This document shows positions 62,527 to 64,000 of a DNA stretch of 64,000 nucleotides, in pieces. The notes below the pieces were generated by a model. The model was given only the letters and a program-made list of their open reading frames with translations, was not told where the DNA came from and ran no database searches. This stretch comes from Hyaloscypha bicolor E (lineage: Eukaryota > Ascomycota > Leotiomycetes > Helotiales > Hyaloscyphaceae), in the NCBI RefSeq assembly GCF_002865645.1, contig NW_020194555.1:3064288-3128287 (forward strand), in the 5' to 3' direction. The position numbers and the translations under genes were made by a program. Position 1 is the first letter of the stretch. The number at the start of each line of letters is the position of its first letter.

Positions 62527-62703
62527 ATGAATGGTATAGCCGATTCATGAATCTGAGTATTTATATCTGGGTCGAAACAAGAAGGGGCCTTAACGAATGG
62601 TATAGCCGATTCATGAAGTTGAGTATTCGTGCCTTGTCCGGAACAAGAAGGTACGGAGACTGGTATTCATGAATGGCATAACCGATTCATGAATCTGAGT
62701 ACT
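62527..62703. repeat. Three-unit imperfect repeat containing the palindrome GATTCATGAATC
   Basis: Units starting at 62,527, 62,593 and 62,669 share ATGAATGGTATAGCCGATTC followed by ATGAATCTGAGTA-like sequence. They are separated by spacers that share AACAAGAAGG. Spacing is 66 then 76 bases. A related ATTCATGAATATT occurs at 63,071. Confidence 0.85.
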
Positions 62704-63297
62704 GACAGACTTGCATGGTGGATCTTGCATACTATACTGTAGTTCAGCCCCACCCGAAAAAGCGGAGAATCCATATGCGGTTGGCAGTTCCACAGCGCGA
62801 TCTGGGGCTGTAATAACACACTCGCATACGAGCTTCACATCGCCCAGTCTTATCTCTCTTGGCCCTGACCGGAGAAGGACCGTTGCTAAGCAAGGGTTGC
62901 CGAATTCGCCGTGATATCAGAATGGGAACACGGGGTGGCAAGGCCAATAGAGATAACGAGGATGCCGAGGAATCGCGAGGCCAGGAACCAGGATACTCGT
63001 GTGTCAGGGAAGTCCAGCCCCCCCAACCCTTGACTGCACTGTCACATCCCACATCCACGGAAGAGGTTAATTCATGAATATTTAATATGCCTTTCACGAA
63101 TGGACCGCCCAACCATGACTATTCTTACTTATAGCTGATTTATATAGTAGAAGGCGAATTGGGTGTCGCGGAATCTGTTAGTTAATTGTTTTTAAGCGGG
63201 TTCATATCCAGACACCTGTGGCTGCGCACCCTGCTCGGTTGTACCCCAAAGGTACCGTGACTCATTGTTATAACAGAGCCCACTTCACGTTTCAAAT
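62704..63297. other. No supported gene
   Basis: Overlapping open frames exist on both strands (62,711-63,112), but none shows a family signature. It may be the mutated upstream part of the LINE fragment that follows. Confidence 0.4.
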
Positions 63298-63636
63298 TTG
63301 CAAGTGCACAGTCTCATGACATCTTATATGAAGAAAAAAGCCTTTAAAGCCACCGCCGACGGTATAGCCGAAATCGCACACTTTTCCGACCGTGCCATGC
63401 GCCGGATCCGATCGAACCTGCTGCTCTTCGGATCGGACACGTGCGACTGCGGCTGTGCGCCAAAGACAGTAGAACATCTCCTTTTTCGGTGCACGTGATG
63501 GACAACATTAACGGGAAGGTACAGTATACTGAACTGCCTACGAACGAAGATAGGAAAATTCTCTTTCTACCTAGGTGCAAAAGTGCGGACATGCAGACGG
63601 TACTCAGGCCCTTGGTTTGAGAACCGCACCGATTAG
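63298..63636 (+). pseudogene. C-terminal fragment of a LINE (Tad-like) reverse transcriptase
   Basis: The frame reads AMRRIRSNLLLFGSDTCDCGCAPKTVEHLLFRCT. This is the CxC...H-x4-C zinc-like motif that closes many fungal non-LTR retrotransposon ORF2 proteins. After one TGA (63,496-63,498) the same frame continues WTTLTGRYSILNCLRTKIGKFSFYLGAKV; the family typically has CTRW at this point and FYLGGK after it. The stop is exactly where Arg (CGA) is expected, a single C-to-T change. No upstream RT domain is recognisable in the window. Confidence 0.72.
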
Positions 63637-63815
63637 GTATAGCGCGGTTAGCTGCCTTAGCAACGACCTGAGCTTGCTGAGGTAACGTGACACAGGTGAC
63701 GATTTGTTGGACGCCACCTAACTACGCAGCTGGCCAAATCCTGTGCACCTGTTCAACTTCCTTCCGAGAGCCAGCCTCTCGAATCCAGGCCTCTGAGCGC
63801 CTCTTCTTTTAGGAG

Positions 63816-64000
63816 ATGTCCCAAGATGAAGAAGATGGGGCATGGCTTGCCTCACCTGGGCCTTATCAAGATCGAATCAAAATCTCTTGCTCATCCGATC
63901 CCGGGCTGAAATCCAGGGAACGGAAGGCCAAATGGGCCCAAATTCCTTGGCCAAGCGAGGTATCCAGGATCGCTGTTCTGGAGTATGGAATCGACGGTTT
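63816..64000 (+). CDS. Open reading frame running off the window end, unidentified
   Basis: From an ATG at 63,816 the frame stays open for 61 codons to the window edge (MSQDEEDGAWLASPGPYQDR...). It is hydrophilic, with acidic then basic stretches, and has no recognised domain. It could be the start of a real gene or chance. Confidence 0.25.
   Translation, partial: MSQDEEDGAWLASPGPYQDRIKISCSSDPGLKSRERKAKWAQIPWPSEVSRIAVLEYGIDG

Noticed and set aside
62711..63112. Overlapping open frames of 67-122 codons on both strands
   Set aside because: No domain, no splice support, and mutual overlap; more likely transposon remains or chance.
1..64000. tRNA or rRNA genes
   Set aside because: I scanned by eye for B-box-like GGTTCGAATCC and related patterns in the normal-composition parts and found none with a matching acceptor stem; a covariance-model search would be decisive.

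Overview
The window is nuclear DNA of a filamentous ascomycete (Pezizomycotina; my best guess is Leotiomycetes, at modest confidence). The evidence is genes with short 45-85 base GT-AG introns, fungal-type proteins (KRE2/KTR mannosyltransferase, PAT1, DUF3533 and DUF4385 proteins, a secreted DUF1524 nuclease), and a long AT-rich block of transposons altered by RIP (repeat-induced point mutation, C to T on both strands).

Region 1 (1-16.7 kb) is a normal gene-dense isochore. It holds a partial GT15 alpha-1,2-mannosyltransferase, PAT1 (mRNA decapping), an Sng1-like DUF3533 membrane protein, a cytochrome P450 with a one-base frameshift, a secreted DUF1524/HNH-type nuclease, a small repeat-bearing protein, a small single-span membrane protein and an MFS transporter. 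Region 2 (16.7-20.6 kb) is a decay zone: it has no intact gene but carries a 2-oxoglutarate oxygenase fossil and an FMN-dependent hydroxy-acid dehydrogenase fossil. Region 3 (20.6-25.3 kb) returns to intact housekeeping genes: MCM6, a DUF4385 gene divergent from it, and RNase H2 subunit C.

Region 4 (about 25.4-62.1 kb) is an AT-rich isochore almost devoid of CpA and TpG. ATG, CAA, CAG and TGG codons have therefore nearly vanished and open frames are almost absent. It can still be read as a nest of retroelements. Short non-coding LTR elements (about 1.5-1.6 kb) lie at 25,786-27,413 and 29,530-31,040, with a partial third copy. A 6.2-kb Ty3/gypsy element on the minus strand (39,371-45,535; 281-base LTRs; target duplication ATTAT) is inserted into a second Ty3/gypsy element on the plus strand. 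A third LTR family appears at 33.9, 35.2 and 53.9 kb. RIP has turned YLDD into YLNN, FLDD into FINN and zinc-knuckle Cys/His into Tyr. The left edge of the block falls inside a long palindrome whose outer arm is clean and inner arm mutated.

Region 5 (62.1-64 kb) returns to ordinary base composition. It holds a short interspersed repeat, the C-terminal end of a LINE reverse transcriptase with one C-to-T stop, and an open frame running off the end.

Exon joins were worked out by hand from splice consensus and reading frame. They are firm where a conserved protein crosses the junction, and approximate inside the AT-rich block.
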